Source: CAYGZA01 sp964354135
GTDB taxonomy: Bacteria > Planctomycetota > Planctomycetia > Pirellulales > Thermoguttaceae
NCBI GenBank assembly: GCA_964354135.1
Contig: CAYGZA010000082.1
Location: forward strand, 1 to 20,401
DNA length: 20,401 nt
Direction: 5' to 3'
Both the position numbers and the translations under genes were made by a program. Every line of letters starts with the position of its first letter. Within the stretch, counting starts at the first letter, position 1. Below, piece by piece: positions 14,218 to 20,401 of this stretch. A model generated the notes under the pieces. It saw nothing but the letters and a program-made list of their open reading frames with translations. It was not told the DNA's origin and searched no databases.

Positions 14218-14446
14218 GGTCGAATTCGCTTCCCGCGGAGAGAACCCGGACTGAGACAACGGCACAATGCCGGGCTGGGATCTTGCGTCGTTGCCGGGCC
14301 GGGCGTTCTCACCTGGTGGGGGGCGGTTTCGGCTGGTGAGGCCCCGCAAAGGGAGCTACAATACCAACAGCGTGCCTTCGGATGCCACTACCGGCGAGCG
14401 AACCCACCCCCCATCCCTGCCATCGGTTGGAGTGTCCGCCAGTCGC

Positions 14447-15757
14447 ATGGAGCCGCACCTCCCCATCTGGGAACACTGCCTGGAGCCCGCGGCCCTGACC
14501 GACATCGGGCTGCGCCGGCCCAACAACCAGGACTCGATGGCCGTGGTGTTGGCCGGCAGCCAGGAGCAGTTCGAGCTCCGCGGCCACCTGTTCATGGTCG
14601 CCGACGGGATGGGGGCCCATGCGGCCGGAGAACTGGCTAGCAAGCTGGCCACCGACGTGATCCCGTTGACCTACCACAAGCTCAACGACCGTCCTCCTCC
14701 CGAGGCACTCCAGGCCGCGATCCTGGCCGCCAATGCCCAGATCCACTCCCGCGGCATGGCCAGCGACGACTTCCGGGGCATGGGCACCACCGTGAGCACG
14801 CTGGTCCTGTTGCCGCAAGGGGCGCTGGCGGCCCACGTGGGCGACAGCCGCATCTACCGGCTCCGCGGCCGGCGGCTGGACCAGTTGACCTTCGACCACA
14901 GCCTGGTGTGGGAGTTGCGGGTGGCGGGGCAGATCCCGGCCGAGGAGGTCCCCAACTACATCCCCAAGAACATCATCACGCGGTCGCTGGGCCCTCACGC
15001 CGAGGTCCCTATCGACCTGGAAGGGATCTACCCGATCCAGGCCGGCGATACTTTCCTGTTGTGCAGCGACGGCCTTTCGGGGCAGGTCCAGGACGACGAG
15101 TTCGGCCAGATCCTGGCGACGCTCCCGCCGCAAGAGGCAGTTCGGGCGCTGGTGGACTTGGCTAATCTGCGGGGGGGGCCGGACAACATCACGGTAATCG
15201 TGGTTCGCGTGACGGGTCCGCAAGTTGCCCGCGGGGCAACGCCGCAGGCGGATTCGCCCGACCACGTCCCAGTGCGTCGCCCGGTTTCCTCGTGGGTCAT
15301 TAGCGCGATCGGGATTCTGGCGTTGGCCTCCGCGGCGTTTGCGGCGATCGACCAGAAGCTCGCCGCGGTGGCCAGCTTGATCGGAGTCGCCGCGGCCGGG
15401 GGTATCGCTCTTGTGGAGCGCTACGGCGGCGGGTGGAGCTCGCGGGCCCGCGAGCCCCGCCTGGGAAAAGGTCCTTACACGTCGCGCCAGTGCGCCGTCA
15501 ATGAGGCCTTCGTCACCCGTCTTGCCGGGGTGATCGAGGAACTCCGCGAGGCCGCCGTGGGGACGGACTGGACGATCGGTTGGAGCACCTTCAACGACCA
15601 CGACTCGCGGGCTGTCGCTGCGACCCGGGCGGCCGACTACGCCGAGGCGATTCGCCAGTATTGTCATGCCATCAGCTTCATGATGGCGGAGCTGAGGAGC
15701 CAGCGGGAGCACCGGCGTGTCGGCGAGGGCGGCCCGGCAGAGGCGGGCGAAGGATGA
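14447..15757 (+). CDS. PP2C-type Ser/Thr protein phosphatase with C-terminal membrane region
   Basis: A 436-aa protein. Residues 10-255 form a PP2C domain that removes phosphate from Ser/Thr residues using two metal ions. Metal-binding motifs are intact: TDIGLRRPNNQD with Asp19 and Asp29, VADGMGAHAAGE with Asp53, MGTTVSTLVL, AHVGDSRIYRLR, CSDGLSGQV with Asp208, and GGPDNITVIVV with Asp246. Two hydrophobic segments (about 282-302 and 308-325) could anchor it in the membrane. The last 110 residues form an unrecognised helical domain (QCAVNEAFVTRLAGVIEEL, ADYAEAIRQYCHAISFMMAE). The ATG at 14447 fits the family start; a GTG at 14432 is also possible, and the frame is open further upstream. No partner kinase is present. 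Planctomycetota have many Ser/Thr kinases, so its target is probably encoded elsewhere. Confidence 0.92.
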   Translation: MEPHLPIWEHCLEPAALTDIGLRRPNNQDSMAVVLAGSQEQFELRGHLFMVADGMGAHAAGELASKLATDVIPLTYHKLNDRPPPEALQAAILAANAQIHSRGMASDDFRGMGTTVSTLVLLPQGALAAHVGDSRIYRLRGRRLDQLTFDHSLVWELRVAGQIPAEEVPNYIPKNIITRSLGPHAEVPIDLEGIYPIQAGDTFLLCSDGLSGQVQDDEFGQILATLPPQEAVRALVDLANLRGGPDNITVIVVRVTGPQVARGATPQADSPDHVPVRRPVSSWVISAIGILALASAAFAAIDQKLAAVASLIGVAAAGGIALVERYGGGWSSRAREPRLGKGPYTSRQCAVNEAFVTRLAGVIEELREAAVGTDWTIGWSTFNDHDSRAVAATRAADYAEAIRQYCHAISFMMAELRSQREHRRVGEGGPAEAGEG

Positions 15758-15793
15758 CCTTCCCGGCATTCTCATTTTTTTTCGGATCCCCTG

Positions 15794-15822
15794 TTGACAA
15801 CTCGGCGCTGGCCGTCTACTGT
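15794..15822 (+). promoter_or_regulatory. Promoter of the GntR-ABC operon
   Basis: A perfect -35 box TTGACA (15794-15799) and TACTGT (15817-15822) are separated by exactly 17 bp. Transcription would start near 15829, only about 23 nt before the ATG at 15852. It lies just after a run of eight T (15775-15782). This is the best sigma70-like promoter in the window by its -35 box; the -10 box is weak. Confidence 0.6.
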
Positions 15823-15839
15823 GTTAGGTAGCTAGTACA
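15820..15839. promoter_or_regulatory. Probable operator of the GntR/YtrA-type repressor
   Basis: An imperfect 20-bp palindrome of the form TGTnnTAGnTAnCTAnnACA, symmetric at 14 of 20 positions. It overlaps the end of the -10 box and the likely transcription start and ends just before the AGAGGG ribosome binding site. GntR-family dimers of the YtrA group bind such inverted repeats in front of their own operon, so self-repression is the natural inference. Confidence 0.55.
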
Positions 15840-15851
15840 GAGGGCGCGATT

Positions 15852-16241
15852 ATGTTCTTCCACATCGACCCTACCAACGGCTTGGCGATCTACGAGCAGG
15901 TAGCCCGCCAAGTCATTTTCGCCATTGCGGGGGGGTCGCTTGCCCCAGGGGAGATGGTCCCCTCGGTCCGCGACCTCGCCCGGGAATTGGCGATCAACCC
16001 AAACACTGTCGCCCGGGCGTACCGCGAGCTCCAGGCCGAGGGAGTGCTGGAGCCGGTTCGGGGGACCGGCCTGGTGGTCGCTCAGGGGGCGTTGCCCAGG
16101 TGCCGCCAGGAGCGGGTGACGATGATTCGGGCCCGGCTCCAGCAGGTCCTTCTGGAGGCCAAACAGAGCCGCCTGGAGAGCGACGATCTCCGGGCCCTGG
16201 TGCAAGCCGAGCTGGCGGCCATCGATTCGAAGGAGACCTAA
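15852..16241 (+). CDS. GntR-family transcriptional regulator, YtrA subfamily
   Basis: A 129-aa DNA-binding protein. The N-terminal winged helix-turn-helix (about 1-78) shows IYEQVARQVIFAIAGGSLAPG, PSVRDLARELAINPNTVARA, and the wing GVLEPVRGTGLVV. The C-terminal part is one short helical dimerisation region (about 90-125), much shorter than the ligand domains of FadR or HutC types. This is the layout of the YtrA subfamily, which usually represses an adjoining ABC transporter operon. AGAGGG lies 7 nt before the ATG. The ATPase gene starts 2 bp after the stop, so the genes are co-transcribed. The inducing signal is unknown; cell-wall-active compounds induce ytr operons in Bacillus. Confidence 0.93.
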   Translation: MFFHIDPTNGLAIYEQVARQVIFAIAGGSLAPGEMVPSVRDLARELAINPNTVARAYRELQAEGVLEPVRGTGLVVAQGALPRCRQERVTMIRARLQQVLLEAKQSRLESDDLRALVQAELAAIDSKET

Positions 16242-16243
16242 AC

Positions 16244-17173
16244 ATGGCACCCGTGATCCGACTGCAACAAGTGTCCAAGCGGTTCGGCGCCGCAGTAGCG
16301 CTGAAAGATGTCTCGCTGGAGGTGCCCGCGGGCGTCGTGTTCGCCCTCTTGGGCGAGAACGGGGCCGGAAAGACGACCGCCATCCGAATCATGCTCGGGC
16401 TCCTGGACGCCGACTCCGGGGAGACGGAAGTGCTGGGGCTCAAGAGCGCGAAGTCGGGCCTGGAGATCCGCCGCCGCGTCGGCTACGTGCCGGAGCGGCT
16501 GAGCCTGTACGAGTGGATGACGGTCGGCGAGATCGGCTGGTTTACGGCCGGCTTCTACGGCGAGGGTTTCTTGCCGGAATACCGGCGGCTGACCGCCCAG
16601 TTCGAGCTGCCCGAAAGCCAGAAGATCAAGAACCTGTCGAAGGGGATGCGGGCGAAGGTGGCCCTGTCGCTGGCGATGGCCCATCAGCCGGAACTGCTCA
16701 TCCTGGACGAGCCGACCTCCGGCCTCGACGCCTTGGTGCGGCGGGAGTTCCTCGAGAGCATGGTGGACCGGGCTGCCGCCGGGCAAACGGTTTTCCTCTC
16801 CAGCCATCAAATCGCCGAGGTGGAGCGCGTGGCCGACATCGTCGCCATCCTCCGCCGAGGCGAGCTGTTGTTCGTCGAGCGGCTCGACGCGCTGAAGGCC
16901 CAGGTCCGCGAGGTGACCTTCACCATGACCAACGGAGAGGTGGCCCTGCCCGAGCTGCCCGGCGAGATCCTCTCCAAGCGGCAGAAGGCCCGGCAGTGGC
17001 AGGTGATGGTCCGCGGGCTGGCCGAGGACCAGCTTGGGCGTTGGACGACCCATCCGGGGATCCGGGCGGTGGAGACCCGCGTGCCCAACCTGGAAGAGAT
17101 CTTCGTGGCCTACATGCAGTGCGGCCGGAAGCCCGGCCGTGCGGCTGCGAGCGGGGAGGTGCCCACGCCATGA
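16244..17173 (+). CDS. ABC transporter ATPase of a YtrA-linked system
   Basis: A 309-aa cytoplasmic ATPase of the ABC-2/CcmA type. Motifs: Walker A GENGAGKT (37-44), Q-loop replaced by VGYVPERLSLYEWMTV, signature LSKGM (131-135), Walker B LLILDEPTSGLD with Asp155 and Glu156, and H-loop His188 in LSSHQ. A C-terminal extension (about 225-300) has a small beta-rich domain common in this group. AGGAG lies 8 nt upstream of the ATG. Its stop overlaps the permease start as ATGA, so the two are translationally coupled and form one transporter. The YPER variant in place of a glutamine Q-loop is frequent in this subfamily. The substrate is not known. Confidence 0.93.
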   Translation: MAPVIRLQQVSKRFGAAVALKDVSLEVPAGVVFALLGENGAGKTTAIRIMLGLLDADSGETEVLGLKSAKSGLEIRRRVGYVPERLSLYEWMTVGEIGWFTAGFYGEGFLPEYRRLTAQFELPESQKIKNLSKGMRAKVALSLAMAHQPELLILDEPTSGLDALVRREFLESMVDRAAAGQTVFLSSHQIAEVERVADIVAILRRGELLFVERLDALKAQVREVTFTMTNGEVALPELPGEILSKRQKARQWQVMVRGLAEDQLGRWTTHPGIRAVETRVPNLEEIFVAYMQCGRKPGRAAASGEVPTP

Positions 17174-19983
17174 ACCGAGCGATCTTCTGGCGTCTGGTCT
17201 GGAAGGAATACCGCGTCCAACGGTCGTTCTGGGTGGCCATGGTTTTCATGGCGCTCGTGGGGCAGCTCTTGATCCTTTGGCTCCCCCACCAGACCGAGAC
17301 GTGGCGGACGGTCTGGCTGTTCCGCGTGGGCCTGGCGCTGGGGGCGTTTTACGCCTTGGGCTGCGGGGCAACGCTCTTCGCCGCGGAGCATGAGGCGGCG
17401 ACGTTCCCCTTCCAGCGGGCCCTGCCGGTCTCCGCGGCACGGGTCTTCGGGAGCAAGCTCGCCTTCGCGGGCGTCAGCACCGGGGCGATGCTCGCGGCCG
17501 TGTGGCTCTTGTCGGTCCTTCTGGCCCGGTGGCAACTCCCATCGCCCCAAGACCACTTGGAGGTGTGGGGGCTTTGGGGCGTCGCGGCGGTGGAGCTTCT
17601 GGCCTGGAGCACGTTCTTCTCGCTCCTGAGCACGCGACCGCTGGTCGCGGTGATCCTTGGCGTGGCGTGTGCATCGCTGTGTGTGGACCTGCTCAGCGGG
17701 AGCGGACGCGGGTACTGGAATCTGAGCATCTACGCGCAAGTCGTGCCGCGGCGGCTGGCGGTCGTGGGGCTGGTGGCGCTGGCCGACGTGTGGCTCGGGT
17801 TCCGCTTCTTCCGCGAGGCCGTTGCGAGGCCGGGCTGGTGGCGACGGTTGCGCCGGCGGTTCGCCCGGCTCGAAGCGGCGGGAGCGCCTCGCGTCGAGGC
17901 GGCAGAGACAGCGGGAGCGTTCGCGGCGGCGTTGCCGTCCCGTGGGGTGATCTTCGGCAGGCTCCTCTGGCACCATTGGCGCCAGTCGCGGCGGCTGATC
18001 TTCACGCTGGCGGCCGTGGTCGCCCCGGCGGTGCTTTGGAACGCCCTGTGGCCCTTTCTCCAACGGGCATACCAGTCCACTTCCTGGAAACCCTGGGCGT
18101 TCGACACGGCCGGCATTCTCTTCGGCTTGGCAGGCATTGCCGTCATCCCGTTGAGCGGGGCCTGCGTGTTCCTGGCGGACCAGACGCAAAGCAGCTTCCG
18201 CTACCTCGCCGACCGCGGCGTTGGGCCCGGACTGGTTTGGCTGAGCCGGCAATTGGTCTGGGCCTCGGCAGTGACCATCGGCACGGCGGCGGCAATCGGC
18301 GTTGTGGCCTGCACCTTCAAGCACCTGGAGGCATGGAACCTCATCGCAGCCGTGGCGGTCGGGTACGCCAGCGGGCAGCTCTGCTCGATGCTGCTCCGCA
18401 ACGGGATCGTCGCGGCGGCCCTGAGCATGGTCTTGACCGTCCTGATTGGCCTGTGGACGATCCTGATGTATTACCTCGACCTAAGCTGGCTCTGGTCCGT
18501 CGCGCCGCTCGTGGCGGCATTCCTCGTGGCCACGCGGCTACGGACCCGGGACTGGCTCCTGGAGCGGGGCGGCCTTCGGGCATGGCTCCGCGCCGGCCTG
18601 CCGATCGGGCTTACGGCGGCGGGAGTCTTCACCGCGGTGATTGCCGTCCGGGTCTACGAGGTCCCGCGGGTCGAATTGGGCTTTTCGCCGGAGGAATTCG
18701 CAAGGCCGAGAACGGCCGAGGAAGAGGAGACCCTGGCCCTTTACCGCCGGGCGGTCAAGATGTACGTGCATCCGGTATGGTCGCCCAGTGACGACACCCG
18801 TCCCAGGAAGGTGCTGCGAGTCGGAAGCGAGGAGTTCGCCGTTGCCGACGACGAACCCGCCTGGCTGAAGGCCAACGAGAAGACGATCGCGATGGCCATC
18901 GAGATCAGCCGGCGCCCGAGTGCCGATTTCTTCGATCCCACGGGCAGGGAAGGAACCATCTACGACGTGTGGCGACTCGCCAATCTGCTTGTCGCCAGCG
19001 GCCGGCGACTCCACGTGGAGGGAAAGCTGGACGAGGCGTGGGGACGGTACCTGGCGGCCTTGAGGGTCTCGGTCCATCTGCGTCAGAGGAGCTGGAGTCT
19101 CTCCGGCCCAGATGGGGTCGAATGGGTCGTTTATCGGCTCCTGCCGCACTGGGCAGCGTGGCCGGGGCAGACGCCTCAGCGGATCGCGGCGGCCCTGCGA
19201 GGTTTGGAGCAGGTCCTCAGCACGGCGCCTTCCCGGTGCGAGGCGGTCAAGGCCGAGTACGTTTTCGCCCAGAGGCTGATGAGAGCGTCTGCCGAGGAGC
19301 TTGAACAACTTAAGGGGATGGAGGCGGTCCTGGAGGCAAAGCGGCTGGCTGCCCATTGGATGCCGTGGGAGCCGGTTCGCGCCCGGCGGCTCTTGGACTA
19401 TTCAACGGCCTTGGCCTTCGAGTCCTGCCGCCGTGCCGAGGAGCGGCTGGCGGCCGGTGAGGCGCCCCTGCTACCGGACGTGGAGCTCACCAGTGACTAC
19501 GCGAGGCTAATGCGGCTGGCCAGGACGACGCCCGAGTTTGTTGGGACCGCGTCGTACAACCTGGGCCACTCAATCCGGAATCTCGTCCAGGTCGAGACCA
19601 CGTGCCGAGTCACGCGGCTGATCCTTGCGATCCAAGCGTACAAGCTTCAGCACGGCCGCCTGCCGAAGACGCTCCAGGAGCTGGTCGGCCCCTACTTCGA
19701 CCGCCTGCCGAATGACCCCTACGCCGGCGAGCCGTTCCGCTGGTTCCCCGAGGGCCTTCCGTTCTCGATTCCCGCACTGCCCGACGCGCCCGTCCACCCG
19801 GCCGACTGGGACCCGCGAAGGCCGCTCCTCTGGAGCGCGGGCGAGCATGTCCGCGTCGAGAGGTCGGACATCAAGACGTTCCGAAGATATGTCGTCCGAA
19901 ACCGGAATGATCGGAGAAAGTGGCTCGATCCGTATTCGGAAACGGAGGTCTGGGAGACAGGCTGGGGCTTCCTGCTGCCGTAG
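17170..19983 (+). CDS. ABC permease (two fused halves) with large C-terminal soluble domain
   Basis: A 937-aa protein. Residues 1-225 and about 258-495 look like two half-permeases, each with about six membrane helices. They open alike: IFWRLVWKEYRVQRSFWVAM at 5-24 and IFGRLLWHHWRQSRRLIFTL at 261-280, suggesting internal duplication. The last helix is near 475-493. The remaining 440 residues are soluble, rich in Arg, Leu and Glu and mostly helical, with no family I can name. Near 817-860 is a motif, ILAIQAYKLQHGRLPKTLQE then LPNDPYAGEPFRW, like the end of type II pseudopilins, seen as a tail in many planctomycete proteins. The ATG overlaps the ATPase stop; GGGGAGG lies about 10 nt upstream. 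The domain is probably extracytoplasmic, but the topology is not proven. Confidence 0.88.
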   Translation: MNRAIFWRLVWKEYRVQRSFWVAMVFMALVGQLLILWLPHQTETWRTVWLFRVGLALGAFYALGCGATLFAAEHEAATFPFQRALPVSAARVFGSKLAFAGVSTGAMLAAVWLLSVLLARWQLPSPQDHLEVWGLWGVAAVELLAWSTFFSLLSTRPLVAVILGVACASLCVDLLSGSGRGYWNLSIYAQVVPRRLAVVGLVALADVWLGFRFFREAVARPGWWRRLRRRFARLEAAGAPRVEAAETAGAFAAALPSRGVIFGRLLWHHWRQSRRLIFTLAAVVAPAVLWNALWPFLQRAYQSTSWKPWAFDTAGILFGLAGIAVIPLSGACVFLADQTQSSFRYLADRGVGPGLVWLSRQLVWASAVTIGTAAAIGVVACTFKHLEAWNLIAAVAVGYASGQLCSMLLRNGIVAAALSMVLTVLIGLWTILMYYLDLSWLWSVAPLVAAFLVATRLRTRDWLLERGGLRAWLRAGLPIGLTAAGVFTAVIAVRVYEVPRVELGFSPEEFARPRTAEEEETLALYRRAVKMYVHPVWSPSDDTRPRKVLRVGSEEFAVADDEPAWLKANEKTIAMAIEISRRPSADFFDPTGREGTIYDVWRLANLLVASGRRLHVEGKLDEAWGRYLAALRVSVHLRQRSWSLSGPDGVEWVVYRLLPHWAAWPGQTPQRIAAALRGLEQVLSTAPSRCEAVKAEYVFAQRLMRASAEELEQLKGMEAVLEAKRLAAHWMPWEPVRARRLLDYSTALAFESCRRAEERLAAGEAPLLPDVELTSDYARLMRLARTTPEFVGTASYNLGHSIRNLVQVETTCRVTRLILAIQAYKLQHGRLPKTLQELVGPYFDRLPNDPYAGEPFRWFPEGLPFSIPALPDAPVHPADWDPRRPLLWSAGEHVRVERSDIKTFRRYVVRNRNDRRKWLDPYSETEVWETGWGFLLP

Positions 19984-20075
19984 AGGTCTCTCGAAGGAAC
20001 GGGCATTGCCGCGCTCTGGACGCGCGGGCCCTCATGGCAATCCGTTACGGGCAACCCGGGTCCGTCGTGAATCGG
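19984..20075. other. Short spacer after the ABC operon
   Basis: Ninety-two bases between the permease stop and the repeat array. I see no gene and no clear terminator hairpin with a T tract. Confidence 0.4.
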
Positions 20076-20188
20076 AAATGACCAAGGTTCAAGGAACAAT
20101 GACCAATGACCGAGGCTCAAGGACGAATGACCAAGGCTCAAGGACGAATGACCAAGGCTCAAGGACGAATGACCAAGGCTCAAGGACG
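20076..20188. repeat. Heptamer array, CAATGAC/CAAGGCT family, left part
   Basis: Sixteen consecutive 7-bp units from 20076 to 20187. The later ones form a 21-bp higher-order unit GAATGAC-CAAGGCT-CAAGGAC repeated three times in full, with further single heptamers before it. The array runs directly into the 100-N gap, which explains why assembly broke here. The true copy number is unknown. Confidence 0.92.
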
Positions 20189-20288
20189 NNNNNNNNNNNN
20201 NNNNNNNNNNNNNNNNNNNNNNNNNNNNNNNNNNNNNNNNNNNNNNNNNNNNNNNNNNNNNNNNNNNNNNNNNNNNNNNNNNNNNNNN
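20189..20288. other. Assembly gap of 100 N inside the heptamer array
   Basis: Exactly 100 N, the usual filler for a gap of unknown size, flanked on both sides by the same repeat family. The array probably continues across it. Confidence 0.97.
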
Positions 20289-20401
20289 AATGACCAAGGT
20301 TCAATGACCAATGACCAAGGGACTGGCGGCCGCTTCCTCCTTTCTCCTTGGTCATTGGTACTTGGTCATTGGTACTTGGTCATTGGTACTTGGTCATTGG
20401 T
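20289..20401. repeat. Heptamer array, right part, with reversed arm running off the window
   Basis: After the gap come AATGAC, CAAGGTT, CAATGAC, CAATGAC and CAAGGGA (20289-20322). A spacer of about 24 nt follows, and then the same family in reverse orientation with a 14-bp period (TTGGTCA-TTGGTAC, about 20347 to the end). The two orientations can pair into a long stem. The array continues beyond the window. Confidence 0.9.

Noticed and set aside
15749..15782. Possible terminator after the phosphatase gene (GAAGG/CCTTC stem and eight T)
   Set aside because: The stem is only 5 bp and the T run begins 12 nt after it, so it does not form a convincing intrinsic terminator.
16513..17169. Extension of the permease frame upstream into the ATPase gene
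   Set aside because: The frame is open, but the ATPase is intact there in another frame, the permease ATG at 17170 overlaps the ATPase stop as ATGA, and GGGGAGG precedes it.
15852..19983. Horizontally acquired resistance island
   Set aside because: Base composition and codon style match the neighbours, and there are no mobile-element marks around the operon.
20076..20401. CRISPR array
   Set aside because: Units are 7 bp with no unique spacers and no cas genes; it is a simple tandem repeat.

Overview
The window looks like a high-GC Planctomycetota chromosome, probably of the Pirellulales type. This is inferred from the style of its proteins, not from a marker gene. It is a scaffold with two assembly gaps (10 N at 1518-1527, 100 N at 20189-20288), most likely from a metagenome. 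It holds about 17 real genes and no tRNA, rRNA, CRISPR array, phage or transposase that I can see. Nearly all genes are housekeeping or envelope functions.

Layout. 1-1517: a pair of 19-bp hairpins, then a secreted HtrA/DegP-type protease with one PDZ domain, then (minus strand) the C-terminal end of a coaD gene that runs into the first gap. 1528-2027: a second, nearly complete coaD whose last codons are lost in the same gap. The two coaD ends agree at 88 of 90 bases and then abruptly diverge, so the join is suspect. 2028-4480: a non-coding stretch with a plausible promoter, a 64-aa two-helix membrane protein, and a convergent cobA-hemD fusion for siroheme/heme synthesis. 4480-6351: a cytoplasmic TPR protein followed by rpsT, with a strong GC hairpin between them. 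6379-8522 (minus strand): pyrK overlapping an RsuA/RluB-type pseudouridine synthase gene, an inverted heptamer repeat, and a small lipoprotein gene. 9057-10115: a TatC with an enlarged periplasmic loop. 10534-13333: a compact mlaE-mlaF-mlaD set for lipid transport across the envelope. 13422-15757: a PEGA-domain lipoprotein (minus strand) and a membrane-anchored PP2C phosphatase (plus strand), transcribed divergently. 15852-19983: a tightly packed YtrA-type operon of a GntR repressor, an ABC ATPase and a 937-aa permease fused to a large soluble domain. 19984-20401: a repeat array around the second gap.

Most unusual points. (1) Intergenic DNA carries three unrelated repeat families that all have a strict 7-bp period: CAGCTTT-like, CTGAACC-like and CAATGAC/CAAGGCT-like. 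They lie at gene ends or just before a start codon, and two loci have arms in opposite orientations. (2) The ABC permease joins two half-permeases to a soluble C-terminal domain of about 440 aa with a pseudopilin-like tail motif. (3) The GntR operon has a good promoter with a 20-bp palindrome between the -10 box and the ribosome binding site, as expected for self-repression. (4) The coaD region is probably chimeric. I found no clear defence or wholly new multi-gene system; the heptamer arrays and the permease fusion are the best candidates for something undescribed.
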